Assembly (NCBI RefSeq): GCF_963677715.1
Contig: NZ_OY782495.1
Span: forward strand, 2,408,001-2,472,000
From: an uncultured Bacteroides sp.
Lineage (GTDB): Bacteria; Bacteroidota; Bacteroidia; Bacteroidales; Bacteroidaceae
Length of the DNA stretch: 64,000 bases
Direction: 5' to 3'
Positions 38,372 to 47,221 of the stretch are shown here, piece after piece (within the stretch, counting starts at the first letter, position 1; every line of letters begins with the position of its first letter). The notes below the pieces were generated by a model, which worked only from the letters and a program-made list of their open reading frames with translations, was not told where the DNA came from and made no database searches. The position numbers and the translations under genes are program-made.

Positions 38372-40858
38372 TTACAGGCGCACATTTTTTTTATATTTCA
38401 GCAGCAATAAAATAATGCCGATAAGTAATAATGCGAGCCCTATGTAGGCAATGGATTCTGTTACGTGGAGGCTTTTCGGATTGAATTTCATCTCTACAAT
38501 ATGTTGCCCGGCGGGAATGTTCATTGCTCTTAAAATGTAATTGGCACGGGCTATCTCAGCCGGCTTGCCATCAATGGTTGCTCTCCATCCGGGGTAGTAT
38601 ATTTCTGAGAAAACAACGACTCCGTCTTTTGCGGAAGAGGTTTTATATACTAAATGGTTGGGCTCGTAACTCGTCAGGCGGATAGCCGAAAGTGTATCTT
38701 TGTAGCAATCTGTCACGCCATTGAGCTGCTCTTTAAAATGGTTATCTACGACGGCTGTTTTTGTAGGGATGATTGATCCCATTGCATCAATTTCTTCATT
38801 GGCATTATCTACGTAACGTATGTTGTTTATAAACCAAGCGTTTCCGTATGCATAAGGATTCTTAATTGGTGCAACTTTTCCTTGTGCCGCGGGGAATATG
38901 AAATATTTTGTATTCAGCATGTTTAGCACGCGAAATTTATCACCGTTTACACTGTCCATCTTTCCTTGAACAGCAGCTATTTCATTATAAGCCGCTTGCA
39001 TTTCTGTTGTGATGTGGTGGTCTATCATTTCTTGGTAACGGCGAAGCTTGGCCGCGTGATATCCTCCTACGCTCTTGTGCCAATAGGCTGTATTATTTTC
39101 ATTGAAGGTGTTGGTTGCAAAATTAAGTACACGATAATCAAGGGTGGTATCTTGTAATATAATCTCATCAGCCTGTGTTTTATTGAAGGCTTCAGTTTTC
39201 TCCTCCGCAGGAACAAACTGATCATCGCGTAAGTATCGTTTATTGACCATCCACATGTCTCCCAGACAGAGTATGGCTATTGCGGCAATGGTCCAGGCTC
39301 TATTTAGTTTGCGTGCATTGTAGGCCAGTAGCAGTGCAGTACCAATAGCTACAATAAAGAGACTGCGCCAAGCGTCTGAGGTGAGTAAATAGACACGTAC
39401 TTCTTCCAGATTAGCCAGGAGAGGTGATAATTGATCTCCCGGGATAGCTTGTTTTAAAGCAGCCATTTCTTGTGCGGGAACGAATGTAGAGAAAAACAAG
39501 CGGGGGGCTATGGCAAATAGAAAAGCAAAGCCACCTGTTAATCCGAAACTTATATATACGTATTTCAGCTTATTTTTTAATATTTCCGGCTTGCTGAATA
39601 TTTCTTTTAGCGTGAGTATGGCCAATAATGGGATGGTGAATTCTGCAATAACAAGAATTGAAGAAACAGCACGGAACTTATTATACATAGGCACATAATC
39701 GATGAAGAAATCTGTAAATCCCATAAAGTTTCGTCCCCATGCAAGCAATATGGAGAGGAGAGTTGCACCCATGAGTGCCCATTTCATAGGCCCCTCTACG
39801 ATGAAAAGGCCGAGAATGAAGAGCATCAGTACAAAAGCTCCTACATAAACCGGCCCAGAGGTCATCGGTTGATCGCCAAAATATTGGGTGAGTTGCGAAT
39901 AGATGTTGCTGTACATTGGGTTTGCTTTCTCCATTGCCTTTTCATTCTGCGACAATGGCTCTGATGCACCTCCTTTAATGTTAGGCACTAGTAAAGAAAA
40001 TGTTTCTCCTATACCATAGCTCCATTGTGTGATGTAGTCGCGATCGAGCCCGCTGCTTGTTTGTTTGGCTGCATCTCCCTCCACTTTCAGCTCGCTTTTA
40101 CCACGCATGGTTTCTTTACTGTATTCGTAAGTATGGTAGAGATTTGACAAATTAGCTGAAATGCCAATAAGTGCAGCAAAAACTAATATTGCACTGGCTT
40201 TAAAAAAGTGTACCAGTTCTTTTTTGCGCCAACACTCTTCAAAGAAGGCTCCTACTATAAACAGAATTACAAAGAGAAAGTAGTAACTCATTTGTACATG
40301 GTTCGACAGAATCTGCAGAGCCAGAAAGAATGCAGTCAATATTCCTCCAAGCAGGTATTTCTTTCGATAAGTAAGAACTATGCCGGCTATTGTGGGAGGG
40401 ATATAAGCCAAAGTGATAAATTTCCAGATATGTCCTGCAGAAATTAATATAAAGAAGTAAGATGAAAAGGCCCATATAATACCTCCTAATCCTGATAACC
40501 AAGGTGATACACCCAGTGTTCTTAATAGAATGTAAAAGCCCAGCATCATTACAAATGTGAGCCATACATAGTTGGGTAAGAAAAGGTGATATGCTTTTTC
40601 TGCAACTCTCAAGGTTTCGGTAGAGTCATAGCTGGGCGATATCTGATAAGTTGGCATTCCCCCGAATATAGAGTTAGTCCAACGTGTATGTTCGCCGGTG
40701 CGTTCGTAATATTCCTTAGCCTCTTGTCCGGCACCAACACCGGCTGCCGTGTCATGCTGAAATATAATGCGACCTTCCACTATAGCAGGGAAGAAATAAG
40801 TAAACGAAATGGCAATAAAAGCCAAAACAACGATGATATCTGGAAGGAGCTTTTTCAT
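38372..40858 (-). CDS. YfhO-family polytopic membrane protein
   Basis: 828 residues with about 12 to 14 membrane segments. The N-terminus reads IAISFTYFFPAIVEGRIIFQHD; the first extracytoplasmic loop carries the TRWTNSIFGGMPTYQ block. The C-terminal extracytoplasmic domain (about 550-800) ends with YYPGWRATIDGKPAEIARAN before a final helix. These are hallmarks of YfhO proteins, which are linked to glycosylation of teichoic acids in Gram-positives and are of unknown role in Bacteroidota. It appears to be a single gene. Confidence 0.88.
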   Translation of the reverse strand: MKKLLPDIIVVLAFIAISFTYFFPAIVEGRIIFQHDTAAGVGAGQEAKEYYERTGEHTRWTNSIFGGMPTYQISPSYDSTETLRVAEKAYHLFLPNYVWLTFVMMLGFYILLRTLGVSPWLSGLGGIIWAFSSYFFILISAGHIWKFITLAYIPPTIAGIVLTYRKKYLLGGILTAFFLALQILSNHVQMSYYFLFVILFIVGAFFEECWRKKELVHFFKASAILVFAALIGISANLSNLYHTYEYSKETMRGKSELKVEGDAAKQTSSGLDRDYITQWSYGIGETFSLLVPNIKGGASEPLSQNEKAMEKANPMYSNIYSQLTQYFGDQPMTSGPVYVGAFVLMLFILGLFIVEGPMKWALMGATLLSILLAWGRNFMGFTDFFIDYVPMYNKFRAVSSILVIAEFTIPLLAILTLKEIFSKPEILKNKLKYVYISFGLTGGFAFLFAIAPRLFFSTFVPAQEMAALKQAIPGDQLSPLLANLEEVRVYLLTSDAWRSLFIVAIGTALLLAYNARKLNRAWTIAAIAILCLGDMWMVNKRYLRDDQFVPAEEKTEAFNKTQADEIILQDTTLDYRVLNFATNTFNENNTAYWHKSVGGYHAAKLRRYQEMIDHHITTEMQAAYNEIAAVQGKMDSVNGDKFRVLNMLNTKYFIFPAAQGKVAPIKNPYAYGNAWFINNIRYVDNANEEIDAMGSIIPTKTAVVDNHFKEQLNGVTDCYKDTLSAIRLTSYEPNHLVYKTSSAKDGVVVFSEIYYPGWRATIDGKPAEIARANYILRAMNIPAGQHIVEMKFNPKSLHVTESIAYIGLALLLIGIILLLLKYKKNVRL

Positions 40859-40973
40859 TTGCGGTTAGACTATTTATGATTTGAATATCTGTTGAATGCC
40901 TGTGGTGAACAGTGCCCTTTTCTTTGTTGTTATGGCCCTTTTCTACTTATTTGTTACGAGGAACATGAGCAGT

Positions 40974-41026
40974 TGAATGATTTGCCATTTGCGATGGTGT
41001 TACATTCGCAGAAAGCAAATCATTCA
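40974..41026 (-). terminator. Hairpin downstream of adenosylhomocysteinase
   Basis: 12-bp stem TGAATGATTTGC (40974-40985) with GCAAATCATTCA (41015-41026), plus an inner TGCGA/TCGCA pair. It lies 12 bp after the ahcY stop codon on the minus strand. No T-run follows, so stopping transcription is only likely. Confidence 0.5.
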
Positions 41027-41037
41027 GTCGCAGATAT

Positions 41038-42456
41038 TTAGTATCTATAGTGCTCTGCCTTGTAAGGTCCATCAACCGAAACGCCTATATAGGAAGCTTG
41101 CTCTGTAGTTAATTTTGTTAGTTTTACACCGATTTTTTCTAAGTGTAAGCGAGCTACTTCTTCATCTAAATGCTTGGGTAAGCGATAAACGTCGGTTTCA
41201 TATTTCTTATTGAATAGCTCTATTTGCGCTAATGTTTGATTGGTAAAAGAATTACTCATAACAAATGACGGGTGCCCGGTGGCACATCCCAAATTGACTA
41301 GACGACCGTCTGCCAAGAGAATAATGCTATGCCCGTCGGGGAAGAAATATCGATCTACTTGTGGTTTGATATTAACACATTTAATGCCGTTATAGTGCTT
41401 CAATGCCTCCACTTGTATTTCATTGTCGAAGTGCCCGATGTTGCACACAATGGCTTGATCTTTCATCTTCTCCATGTGGTCGATGCGAATAATGTCTATA
41501 TTACCTGTGGTGGTGACGAATATATTTCCTTCGGTACAGGCTTCTTCCATGGTTACCACTTCAAATCCTTCCATGGCAGCTTGTAGTGCACAGATAGGAT
41601 CGACTTCGGTAACTAATACACGTGCGCCGTATGAACGCATGGAGTGAGAGCAACCTTTACCAACGTCTCCATAGCCGCAGATAACAACTACTTTACCGGC
41701 AATCATTACGTCCGTCGCACGTTTAATGCCGTCGGCCAATGATTCGCGACAACCGTACAGGTTGTCGAATTTCGATTTGGTAACCGAGTCGTTTACGTTG
41801 AAGGCGGGAAATAACAACTTGCCTTCTTCTTTCATCTGGTATAAACGGTGGACGCCTGTGGTCGTTTCTTCAGATACACCACGCATTTCGGAGGCAACCC
41901 TGTGCCAGCGGTCTTTATCTTGTGCCAATACTTTTTTTAAGATGGCATTTAGTTCTATTTCATCTTCCGCATGCACCTCTTTGTCCAAGGCTGAGGCCTC
42001 TTTTTCGGCTTCATATCCTACGTGAATCATCATTGTAGCATCTCCGCCATCGTCAACAATAACGCTGGGGCCTTTTCCGTCAGTGAAATTTAGTGCCTGA
42101 AGTGTGCACCACCAGTATTCTGAAAGTGTTTCGCCTTTCCAGGCAAATACAGGTACGCCGGATGTTGCTATGGCAGCGGCAGCATGGTCTTGAGTGGAGT
42201 AGATGTTGCAAGAACACCAACGCACCTCAGCACCCAGTGCTACAAGGGTTTCTATCAGTACTGCTGTTTGGATTGTCATGTGCAAAGAGCCCATGATTCG
42301 TGCTCCCTTAAGTGGTTTAGATTCTCCATACTTTTCGCGAAGAGCCATAAGGCCGGGCATTTCTTTTTCTGCCAGATCGATTTCCTTGCGACCAAAGTCG
42401 GCAAGTGTAATATCTGCCACTTTGTAGGGCAGGGTAGAGAATAATTCTGAAGACAT
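41038..42456 (-). CDS. ahcY: Adenosylhomocysteinase (S-adenosylhomocysteine hydrolase)
   Basis: 472 residues. Splits S-adenosylhomocysteine into adenosine and homocysteine, clearing the product of methylation. Seen: substrate region ([20 protein letters not shown]), NAD-binding [30 protein letters not shown] and the C-terminal [11 protein letters not shown], where the Lys and Tyr reach the neighbour's NAD site in the tetramer. Full length. It has its own promoter 29 bp upstream, leaving a leader too short for an SAH riboswitch. Confidence 0.97.
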   Translation of the reverse strand: MSSELFSTLPYKVADITLADFGRKEIDLAEKEMPGLMALREKYGESKPLKGARIMGSLHMTIQTAVLIETLVALGAEVRWCSCNIYSTQDHAAAAIATSGVPVFAWKGETLSEYWWCTLQALNFTDGKGPSVIVDDGGDATMMIHVGYEAEKEASALDKEVHAEDEIELNAILKKVLAQDKDRWHRVASEMRGVSEETTTGVHRLYQMKEEGKLLFPAFNVNDSVTKSKFDNLYGCRESLADGIKRATDVMIAGKVVVICGYGDVGKGCSHSMRSYGARVLVTEVDPICALQAAMEGFEVVTMEEACTEGNIFVTTTGNIDIIRIDHMEKMKDQAIVCNIGHFDNEIQVEALKHYNGIKCVNIKPQVDRYFFPDGHSIILLADGRLVNLGCATGHPSFVMSNSFTNQTLAQIELFNKKYETDVYRLPKHLDEEVARLHLEKIGVKLTKLTTEQASYIGVSVDGPYKAEHYRY

Positions 42457-42484
42457 ACTATAATTTGTTTAATAATAACTGGTA

Positions 42485-42492
42485 CAAAGATA
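42485..42492 (-). promoter_or_regulatory. -7 element for ahcY
   Basis: TATCTTTG on the minus strand, exact TAnnTTTG match, 28 bp before the ahcY start. Confidence 0.6.
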
Positions 42493-42621
42493 GAATATTC
42501 TGAACAGTGGGGCAAAAGAGGCACTCATTTTTTATAAATAATAACTTCAGGTGAGAGTTGAAGGCACTGAACAAAAACGAATGAGGCTACTAATGTTATT
42601 TTTTTTTGCGGCAAATAAGTG

Positions 42622-44271
42622 TCAGATAATCTCTACCCCCTGTTCTTTGCAGAGTTGCACTCCAATGTCTTTGAGTTTGAATTTTTGAATTTTGCCGCTT
42701 CCTGTCATTGGAAATTCGTTGACGAAAAAGACGTGTTTGGGGATTTTGTAGCGTGATATCTTGTTTCTACAGAAATCACGTACATCATCTTCTGTCAACT
42801 TAGCCCGTTCTTTTAAAATGATAAAAGCTCCTACTACTTCGCCATATTTCGGAGAAGGTATGCCGGCTACTTGAACGTCTTTTATACCATCGAGTTTATA
42901 CAAAAATTCTTCTATCTCACGTGGGTAAATATTCTCTCCTCCGCGGATAATCATGTCTTTAATGCGTCCGGTGATGCGGTAGTTGCCTTCTTCATCCATA
43001 GTGCCGAGATCTCCGGAATGCAGATATCCGTTTTCATCCATCGCATCTGCGGTAGCCTGCGCATTTTTATAATATCCTTTCATTGTATTATAGCCACGAT
43101 TACACATTTCTCCTTGTGTGCCCACCGGGCATTCCTTGCCTGTTTCAGGGTCAATCACTTTTACTTCTGTAAATTCAAAGTTGCGCCCCACGGTGTTACA
43201 GCGAATTTCAAAAGAATCGTCAATGCGGGTGGCTGTCATTCCGGGTGAAGCTTCGGTGAGCCCGTATACGCTCGTTACTTTCATATACATTTTTTCTTCT
43301 ACCTGCTTCATTAATTCTACAGGGCAGAGAGATCCGGCCATGATGCCGGTACGAAGGCTTGATACGTCAAACAAATCAAACATGGGGTGATGTAATTCGG
43401 CTATAAACATAGTGGGCACTCCATAGATGGCGGTGCATCGTTCTTTGTGAACAGAAGCCAAGACTATTATCGGGTCGAAACGTTCTATCATTACTTGTGT
43501 ACACCCATGAGTGAGGCAATTCATTGTGGCGAGTACTACCCCAAAACAATGGAATAATGGTACACAGCAGCAAAGTTTGTCTTCAGAAGTAAATTTCATG
43601 TGTTCACCGGTTAAGTAGCCGTTGTTGGCAATGTTATGGTGGCTTAACATAACCCCTTTAGGAAATCCTGTTGTGCCTGATGTATACTGCATATTTACTA
43701 CATCGTGGCAGTTAACCTTATTTTTTAACTTGGCTAATTTCCTCTCTTTAACCATGCTGCTTAGTAATAATATTTCGGCAGTATTATACATGCCTCTATG
43801 TTTCTCTTGCCCAATGTATATTACGTTTCTCATGTGTGGGAACCGTTCGCTTTTTAAGTGACCGCGTTCACAATGTTTTAACTCCGGTAGCATGGTGTAA
43901 ACCATTTGTACAAAGTCGCTGTCTTTTTCACCGTTCACGATGCAAAGTGTATGCATGTCCGAATTCTCACAGAGATATTCCAGTTCTGTCTGTTTGTAGC
44001 TGGTATTTACAGTTACATAGACTGCCCCTATTTTGGCACAAGCGTAAAGTAATGTTAGCCAATCGGGTACATTGGCTGCCCATATGCCCACATGCATTCC
44101 GTTCTCTATGCCAATGGCTATAAGGCCTTTTGCCATTTCATCTACCCGTTTATTGAACTCTTTCCATGTAAATCGAAGGTTACGGTCAGAGTATACAATA
44201 TATTCTTTGTTTGGTGTTTCCTGCGCCCAATGTTCTAACCATTGCCCCAGTGTTCTTTCTGATAATTGCAT
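42622..44271 (-). CDS. AMP-forming acyl-CoA synthetase
   Basis: 549 residues. Activates a carboxylic acid with ATP and joins it to CoA. Seen: AMP-binding [27 protein letters not shown], the hinge [21 protein letters not shown], and the C-terminal catalytic Lys in [12 protein letters not shown]. The pattern fits medium- to long-chain fatty acyl ligases. It follows its putative XRE-cupin regulator by 31 bp on the same strand. Substrate not deducible by eye. Confidence 0.93.
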   Translation of the reverse strand: MQLSERTLGQWLEHWAQETPNKEYIVYSDRNLRFTWKEFNKRVDEMAKGLIAIGIENGMHVGIWAANVPDWLTLLYACAKIGAVYVTVNTSYKQTELEYLCENSDMHTLCIVNGEKDSDFVQMVYTMLPELKHCERGHLKSERFPHMRNVIYIGQEKHRGMYNTAEILLLSSMVKERKLAKLKNKVNCHDVVNMQYTSGTTGFPKGVMLSHHNIANNGYLTGEHMKFTSEDKLCCCVPLFHCFGVVLATMNCLTHGCTQVMIERFDPIIVLASVHKERCTAIYGVPTMFIAELHHPMFDLFDVSSLRTGIMAGSLCPVELMKQVEEKMYMKVTSVYGLTEASPGMTATRIDDSFEIRCNTVGRNFEFTEVKVIDPETGKECPVGTQGEMCNRGYNTMKGYYKNAQATADAMDENGYLHSGDLGTMDEEGNYRITGRIKDMIIRGGENIYPREIEEFLYKLDGIKDVQVAGIPSPKYGEVVGAFIILKERAKLTEDDVRDFCRNKISRYKIPKHVFFVNEFPMTGSGKIQKFKLKDIGVQLCKEQGVEII

Positions 44272-44302
44272 GTTTCTATGTAGCTGTAATTTCTTTTGTA
44301 AT

Positions 44303-44878
44303 TTATACAGGTGTGTAGATTACTGCCAATATTTTGGCTGCTTGTCCTTCAAAAGCATGTACGTGGTGAGGAACGATAGAGTCATAATAAATGCTATCTC
44401 CCTCTTCAAGAATATAGGTATTTTTCCCATAACTGATTTCCATGGTACCTTCCATCACCATAATAAATTCTTCTCCTTCGTGAGAGGAGAGTATAAAATC
44501 GCTATCTTTTGTAGGGGCCACATCTATCATGAAAGGCTCCATGTGGCGGTCTGCTTTCGAACTGGATAGTGAGTGATATTCCATGTGCCTGCGAGAATGG
44601 ATGGCATTGTTTGAAAAGCTGATTGTTTCTTTGGCTTCTTGTTTGCGGCATAAAACAGGACCGGTTTCCTCCTGGTCGTCTAGAAAAGTGCCCAATCTTA
44701 CACCAAGTACGCGGGCTATTTTTATGAGTGGTGCCAGCGATGGGATATCTATATTATTTTCTATGCGCCCTATTTGCTCAATGGCCAAGCCGGAACGCTG
44801 GGCTAGTTCTTCTATCGTGATTGTTTGACTTTCACGGAGTGATTTTATTTTCTCTCCGACAATTTTTGTTGTATCCAT
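44303..44878 (-). CDS. XRE-family regulator with C-terminal cupin domain
   Basis: 191 residues from the ATG at 44876-44878. An in-frame codon further upstream (45034) would put a start before the promoter and add an unrelated hydrophobic stretch. Helix-turn-helix at about residues 6-62 ([19 protein letters not shown], then [14 protein letters not shown]). Cupin sensor at about 115-190 ([35 protein letters not shown]). Such regulators sense a small molecule in the cupin. It sits just before the acyl-CoA synthetase gene, so control by an acyl compound is plausible. Confidence 0.9.
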   Translation of the reverse strand: MDTTKIVGEKIKSLRESQTITIEELAQRSGLAIEQIGRIENNIDIPSLAPLIKIARVLGVRLGTFLDDQEETGPVLCRKQEAKETISFSNNAIHSRRHMEYHSLSSSKADRHMEPFMIDVAPTKDSDFILSSHEGEEFIMVMEGTMEISYGKNTYILEEGDSIYYDSIVPHHVHAFEGQAAKILAVIYTPV

Positions 44879-44922
44879 ACATTGGTTGTATTTTTCATGC
44901 CAAAGGCAATATTTTATTCGGG

Positions 44923-44930
44923 CAAAAATA
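44923..44930 (-). promoter_or_regulatory. -7 element for the XRE-cupin/acyl-CoA synthetase operon
   Basis: TATTTTTG on the minus strand. A transcript starting about 44916 gives a 38-nt leader to the ATG at 44878 and rules out the longer upstream frame. Confidence 0.55.
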
Positions 44931-45088
44931 ATAAAATCTTCATTGCAGAACAATAGTAAACAGATAAAATGCAAGCTTAACCGGGTTATAAATAAAAAAA
45001 CAGTAAAACAGTATATAAAAAAGGAGCAACACACGAAGTAATGTCTTGGAACGGAAAGGATGAAGATATTACGTCGTGCATTGGTTGT

Positions 45089-45121
45089 AAAAGCATTTTT
45101 AACTTAGTTAAAAATGCTTTT
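45089..45121 (+). terminator. Terminator-like hairpin in a divergent intergenic region
   Basis: Perfect 15-bp stem (45089-45103 with 45107-45121, loop TTA) followed by a T-rich run. No plus-strand gene precedes it: the neighbouring genes diverge. It may end a small RNA or an upstream leader transcript. Confidence 0.6.
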
Positions 45122-45133
45122 CTTCTTTAAGTT

Positions 45134-45149
45134 ATGAACTATAGTTCAT
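45134..45149. promoter_or_regulatory. 16-bp palindromic operator candidate for the DUF134 operon
   Basis: ATGAACTATAGTTCAT is a perfect palindrome that ends exactly where the -7 element begins (45150). A dimeric regulator bound here would block RNA polymerase. The DUF134 helix-turn-helix protein encoded just downstream is the obvious candidate. Confidence 0.6.
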
Positions 45150-45157
45150 TATATTTG
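45150..45157 (+). promoter_or_regulatory. -7 element of the DUF134 operon
   Basis: TATATTTG, exact TAnnTTTG match, 24 bp before the start codon. Confidence 0.6.
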
Positions 45158-45181
45158 CATTAATTATTTGAATATTTTATT

Positions 45182-45700
45182 ATGACTAGACCTAAATCGA
45201 TAAGAAAAATAGCAAGAATGCCTACTATCTCAGGCTTTAAACCTTATGGAGCTTCTACAACTACGAAGAAAAGCGATTCGGTTTTTTTGCTATACGAGGA
45301 GTATGAAGTGTTGCGTTTATGCGATTATGAAAAATATAATCAACTCGATGCTTCCGGACTTATGGGAGTGTCTCGGCCTACTTTAACCCGTATTTATACT
45401 TCTGCTAAAGAAAAAATGGCTTTGGCATTGGTGGAAGGGCGACGGATTATTATTGAAGGCGGAAAGGTTTCGCTTGATAGTGAATGGTTTCACTGTGGAG
45501 CTTGTGGTTGTTATTTTAATCGAATTGATGATTCGCTTACCGAAAAAGAGTGTGCCTTGTGTGGTAGTCTTAATGTGGGTAGTTTTACTAACGAAGGTGA
45601 AAGCGCTTTGCTTGGAATTGTCGCTGTACATTGCGGTCGTGGCAAATGCCAGGAGCGGGGAGGCAAAAGACGCAGGCGTTATTGTGAAAATGAGGACTGA
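45182..45700 (+). CDS. DUF134-family DNA-binding protein with zinc ribbon
   Basis: 172 residues. An N-terminal helix-turn-helix resembling sigma region 4 (YEEYEVLRLCDYEKYNQLDA, then MGVSRPTLTRIYTSAKEK) at about 38-85 is typical of DUF134. A C-terminal zinc ribbon is formed by the CGAC and CALC pairs (about 100-125). The tail is Cys/Arg-rich. It is followed by two NifX/NafY-like genes, an association known for DUF134 in anaerobes. A palindrome in its promoter suggests autoregulation. Regulated process unknown. Confidence 0.88.
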   Translation: MTRPKSIRKIARMPTISGFKPYGASTTTKKSDSVFLLYEEYEVLRLCDYEKYNQLDASGLMGVSRPTLTRIYTSAKEKMALALVEGRRIIIEGGKVSLDSEWFHCGACGCYFNRIDDSLTEKECALCGSLNVGSFTNEGESALLGIVAVHCGRGKCQERGGKRRRRYCENED

Positions 45701-45729
45701 TTATTTATTAATAATATAAGGAATGGTGT

Positions 45730-46044
45730 ATGAAGATAGCTATAACAAGTACAAGTAACACCCTTAAAGGACAGTTGGACTCTCGTTTTGCTCGTTGCTC
45801 TTATTTTGTAATTTATGATACGGAGACCAGGCACTCTGAAATAGTGATAAACCCCAATAAAGACGTAGAGGAGGGTGCAGGGCCTGCTGCTGTGCGGTTT
45901 ATAGCTTCCTATGGAGTAAGTAAAGTGGTGTCAGGAGAGTTTGGCATGAAGATAAAATCATTGTTGCTTGATTTGAAGATACAAATGATCATGATAAAAG
46001 AGGCAAAAAGTATTCGGGAAATTATTGAATTATTAAATCATTAG
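45730..46044 (+). CDS. NifX/NafY-like (dinitrogenase FeMo-cofactor biosynthesis fold) protein
   Basis: 104 residues. The N-terminus MKIAITSTSNTLKGQLDSRF, then the CSYFVIYDTET strand and EGAGPAAVRFIASYGVSKVVSGEFG, match the small RNase-H-like fold of NifX/NafY and the archaeal MTH1175. In Nif proteins this fold holds iron-molybdenum cofactor. No nif genes are in the window, so a role in nitrogen fixation is not supported; a metal-cluster role is possible. It is 29 bp after the DUF134 gene. Confidence 0.88.
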   Translation: MKIAITSTSNTLKGQLDSRFARCSYFVIYDTETRHSEIVINPNKDVEEGAGPAAVRFIASYGVSKVVSGEFGMKIKSLLLDLKIQMIMIKEAKSIREIIELLNH

Positions 46045-46116
46045 GTTAAAAAATATGCCTGAAAGAAAGTATACTGTGCTTGGATTAAGGAGCATAGAGA
46101 CGGAAAACAAATAAAA

Positions 46117-46122
46117 AAGGAG
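46117..46122 (+). promoter_or_regulatory. Shine-Dalgarno for the second NifX-like gene
   Basis: AAGGAG, 8 nt before the ATG at 46131; a clear ribosome-binding site, unusual for this genome. Confidence 0.55.
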
Positions 46123-46130
46123 AATAAAGA

Positions 46131-46475
46131 ATGTTAAATCAAAAAATTGCTATCCCTGTAGAAGCAGGAATGTTATGTGCTCATTTTGGGCATTGTGAGG
46201 CTTTTTACATGGCCGATGTTGAAAACGGACAGATTGTGAAGGAAACTATGGTCGTTCCTCCGGTTCACGAACCGGGGCTTTATCCTGCTTGGGTGGGGAG
46301 CCATGGAATAAAAATGGTAATTGCAGGTGGTATGGGAGAAAAAGCTAAAGCTCTTTTCAACAAAGAAGGTATCGAGGTTTACTTGGGTGTTCCCAAGAAA
46401 ACGCCTAAAGAGCTGGTGGAGGATTTTATTAGTGATTCATTGAAAACCGGGGTCAATAGCTGTGACCATAAGTAA
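46131..46475 (+). CDS. Second NifX/NafY-like protein
   Basis: 114 residues. KIAIPVEAGMLCAHFGHCEAFYMADVENG at the start is interrupted by Cys/His residues (CAHFGHC) that could bind metal. GSHGIKMVIAGGMGEKAKALF follows, as in the MTH1175 group. It shares the fold of the protein encoded 86 bp upstream but is clearly different in sequence. Probably the third gene of the DUF134 operon. A role in metal-cluster handling is inferred only. Confidence 0.88.
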   Translation: MLNQKIAIPVEAGMLCAHFGHCEAFYMADVENGQIVKETMVVPPVHEPGLYPAWVGSHGIKMVIAGGMGEKAKALFNKEGIEVYLGVPKKTPKELVEDFISDSLKTGVNSCDHK

Positions 46476-46584
46476 GGTAGTTATTGTAAAAAGTGGAAGT
46501 GCAATAGGAAAAACGTTTGTGGCGATGAATCATTTCTCGTTTTTATAATTTTTTACAATAAAAGATCAATTTAGAGGCGTCTAA

Positions 46585-46672
46585 TTCCCTTTGCAAAGAA
46601 AACAGGTTTTCTTTGCAAAGGGGACGGGTTTTCTTTGCAAAGAAAGTTGGTTCCCTTTCAAACCTTGTCTGA
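46585..46672. repeat. 22-bp tandem array B (three clear units plus one degenerate)
   Basis: The 354-bp gap 46476-46829 contains units at 46585, 46607 and 46629, each 22 bp, with a decayed fourth from 46651. Each clear unit holds the palindrome CTTTGCAAAG. The first half is TTTTCTTTGCA (or TTCCCTTTGCA) and the second is purine-rich, such as AAGGGGACGGG. No spacers are present, so it is not a CRISPR. The minus-strand frame 46581-46778 across it is probably not a gene. Confidence 0.75.
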
Positions 46673-46767
46673 AGCCTTTTAAACAGTGTTTATAAATATT
46701 TACTAAGTGAGTTGAAGTCAATATGATAGGCCATCCTGTCGGCAAAAAGATAAGTAAATATGGATAT

Positions 46768-46804
46768 AAAAAAGCCACCCTTCTTTATGGAGGATGGCTT
46801 TTTT
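46768..46804 (-). terminator. Terminator of rpsO
   Basis: Stem of about 12-13 bp with one mismatch (AAAAAAGCCACCC against GGATGGCTTTTTT), 26 bp after the rpsO stop codon, with a T-run on the minus strand. Confidence 0.85.
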
Positions 46805-46829
46805 TAAGTCTCTGCTCAAAAGTAATTGC

Positions 46830-47099
46830 TTACTTTCTAAGACCAAGAGTTTTGATGATGGCGCGGTATCTTTCGATATCTTTATCCATCAGGTAGTTAA
46901 GCAATCCACGACGCTTCCCTACCAACATGGTCAAGGCTCTTTCTGTGCTATAATCTTTTCTGTTGAGCTTCATGTGCTCAGTCAGGTGAGAAATACGGTA
47001 GGAAAACAATGCTATCTGGGCCTCAGATGAGCCAGTATCAGAGTTAGACTTTCCGTACTTTTCAAAGATTTCTGTTTTCTTTGCTGGATCTAAATACAT
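46830..47099 (-). CDS. rpsO: 30S ribosomal protein S15
   Basis: 89 residues, the standard length. Binds 16S rRNA early in 30S assembly. Family blocks: YGKSNSDTGSSEAQIALFSYRI, LTEHMKLNRKDYSTERALTMLVGKRRGLL and DIERYRAIIKTLGLRK. Single-gene unit, divergent from typA, with its own -7 element at 47143-47150 and a terminator. Confidence 0.97.
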   Translation of the reverse strand: MYLDPAKKTEIFEKYGKSNSDTGSSEAQIALFSYRISHLTEHMKLNRKDYSTERALTMLVGKRRGLLNYLMDKDIERYRAIIKTLGLRK

Positions 47100-47142
47100 A
47101 ATTCTTAGATTTTTTAAATATATAAAATATTCTTTGAGCGTG

Positions 47143-47150
47143 CAAAGATA
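47143..47150 (-). promoter_or_regulatory. -7 element for rpsO
   Basis: TATCTTTG on the minus strand, exact TAnnTTTG match, 43 bp before the rpsO start. Confidence 0.6.
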
Positions 47151-47193
47151 GATATTATTTTTTAGTTCACAATGATTTGTAATCCAATTTTCG

Positions 47194-47201
47194 TACCTTT
47201 G
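47194..47201 (+). promoter_or_regulatory. -7 element for typA
   Basis: TACCTTTG, exact TAnnTTTG match, 20 bp before the start codon; the leader would be only about 13 nt. Confidence 0.6.
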
Positions 47202-47221
47202 CGCACAAATAATAGGTATAT

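Noticed and set aside
42457-42492. SAH or SAM riboswitch before ahcY
   Set aside because: The predicted leader is under 30 nt, too short for any known class, and no fitting helices are seen.
44879-45034. Upstream extension of the XRE-cupin regulator
   Set aside because: The added residues are an unrelated Phe/Leu-rich stretch and the region contains the promoter.
46581-46778. Minus-strand frame of 65 codons across array B
   Set aside because: It translates the tandem repeat and overlaps the rpsO terminator; no family resemblance.
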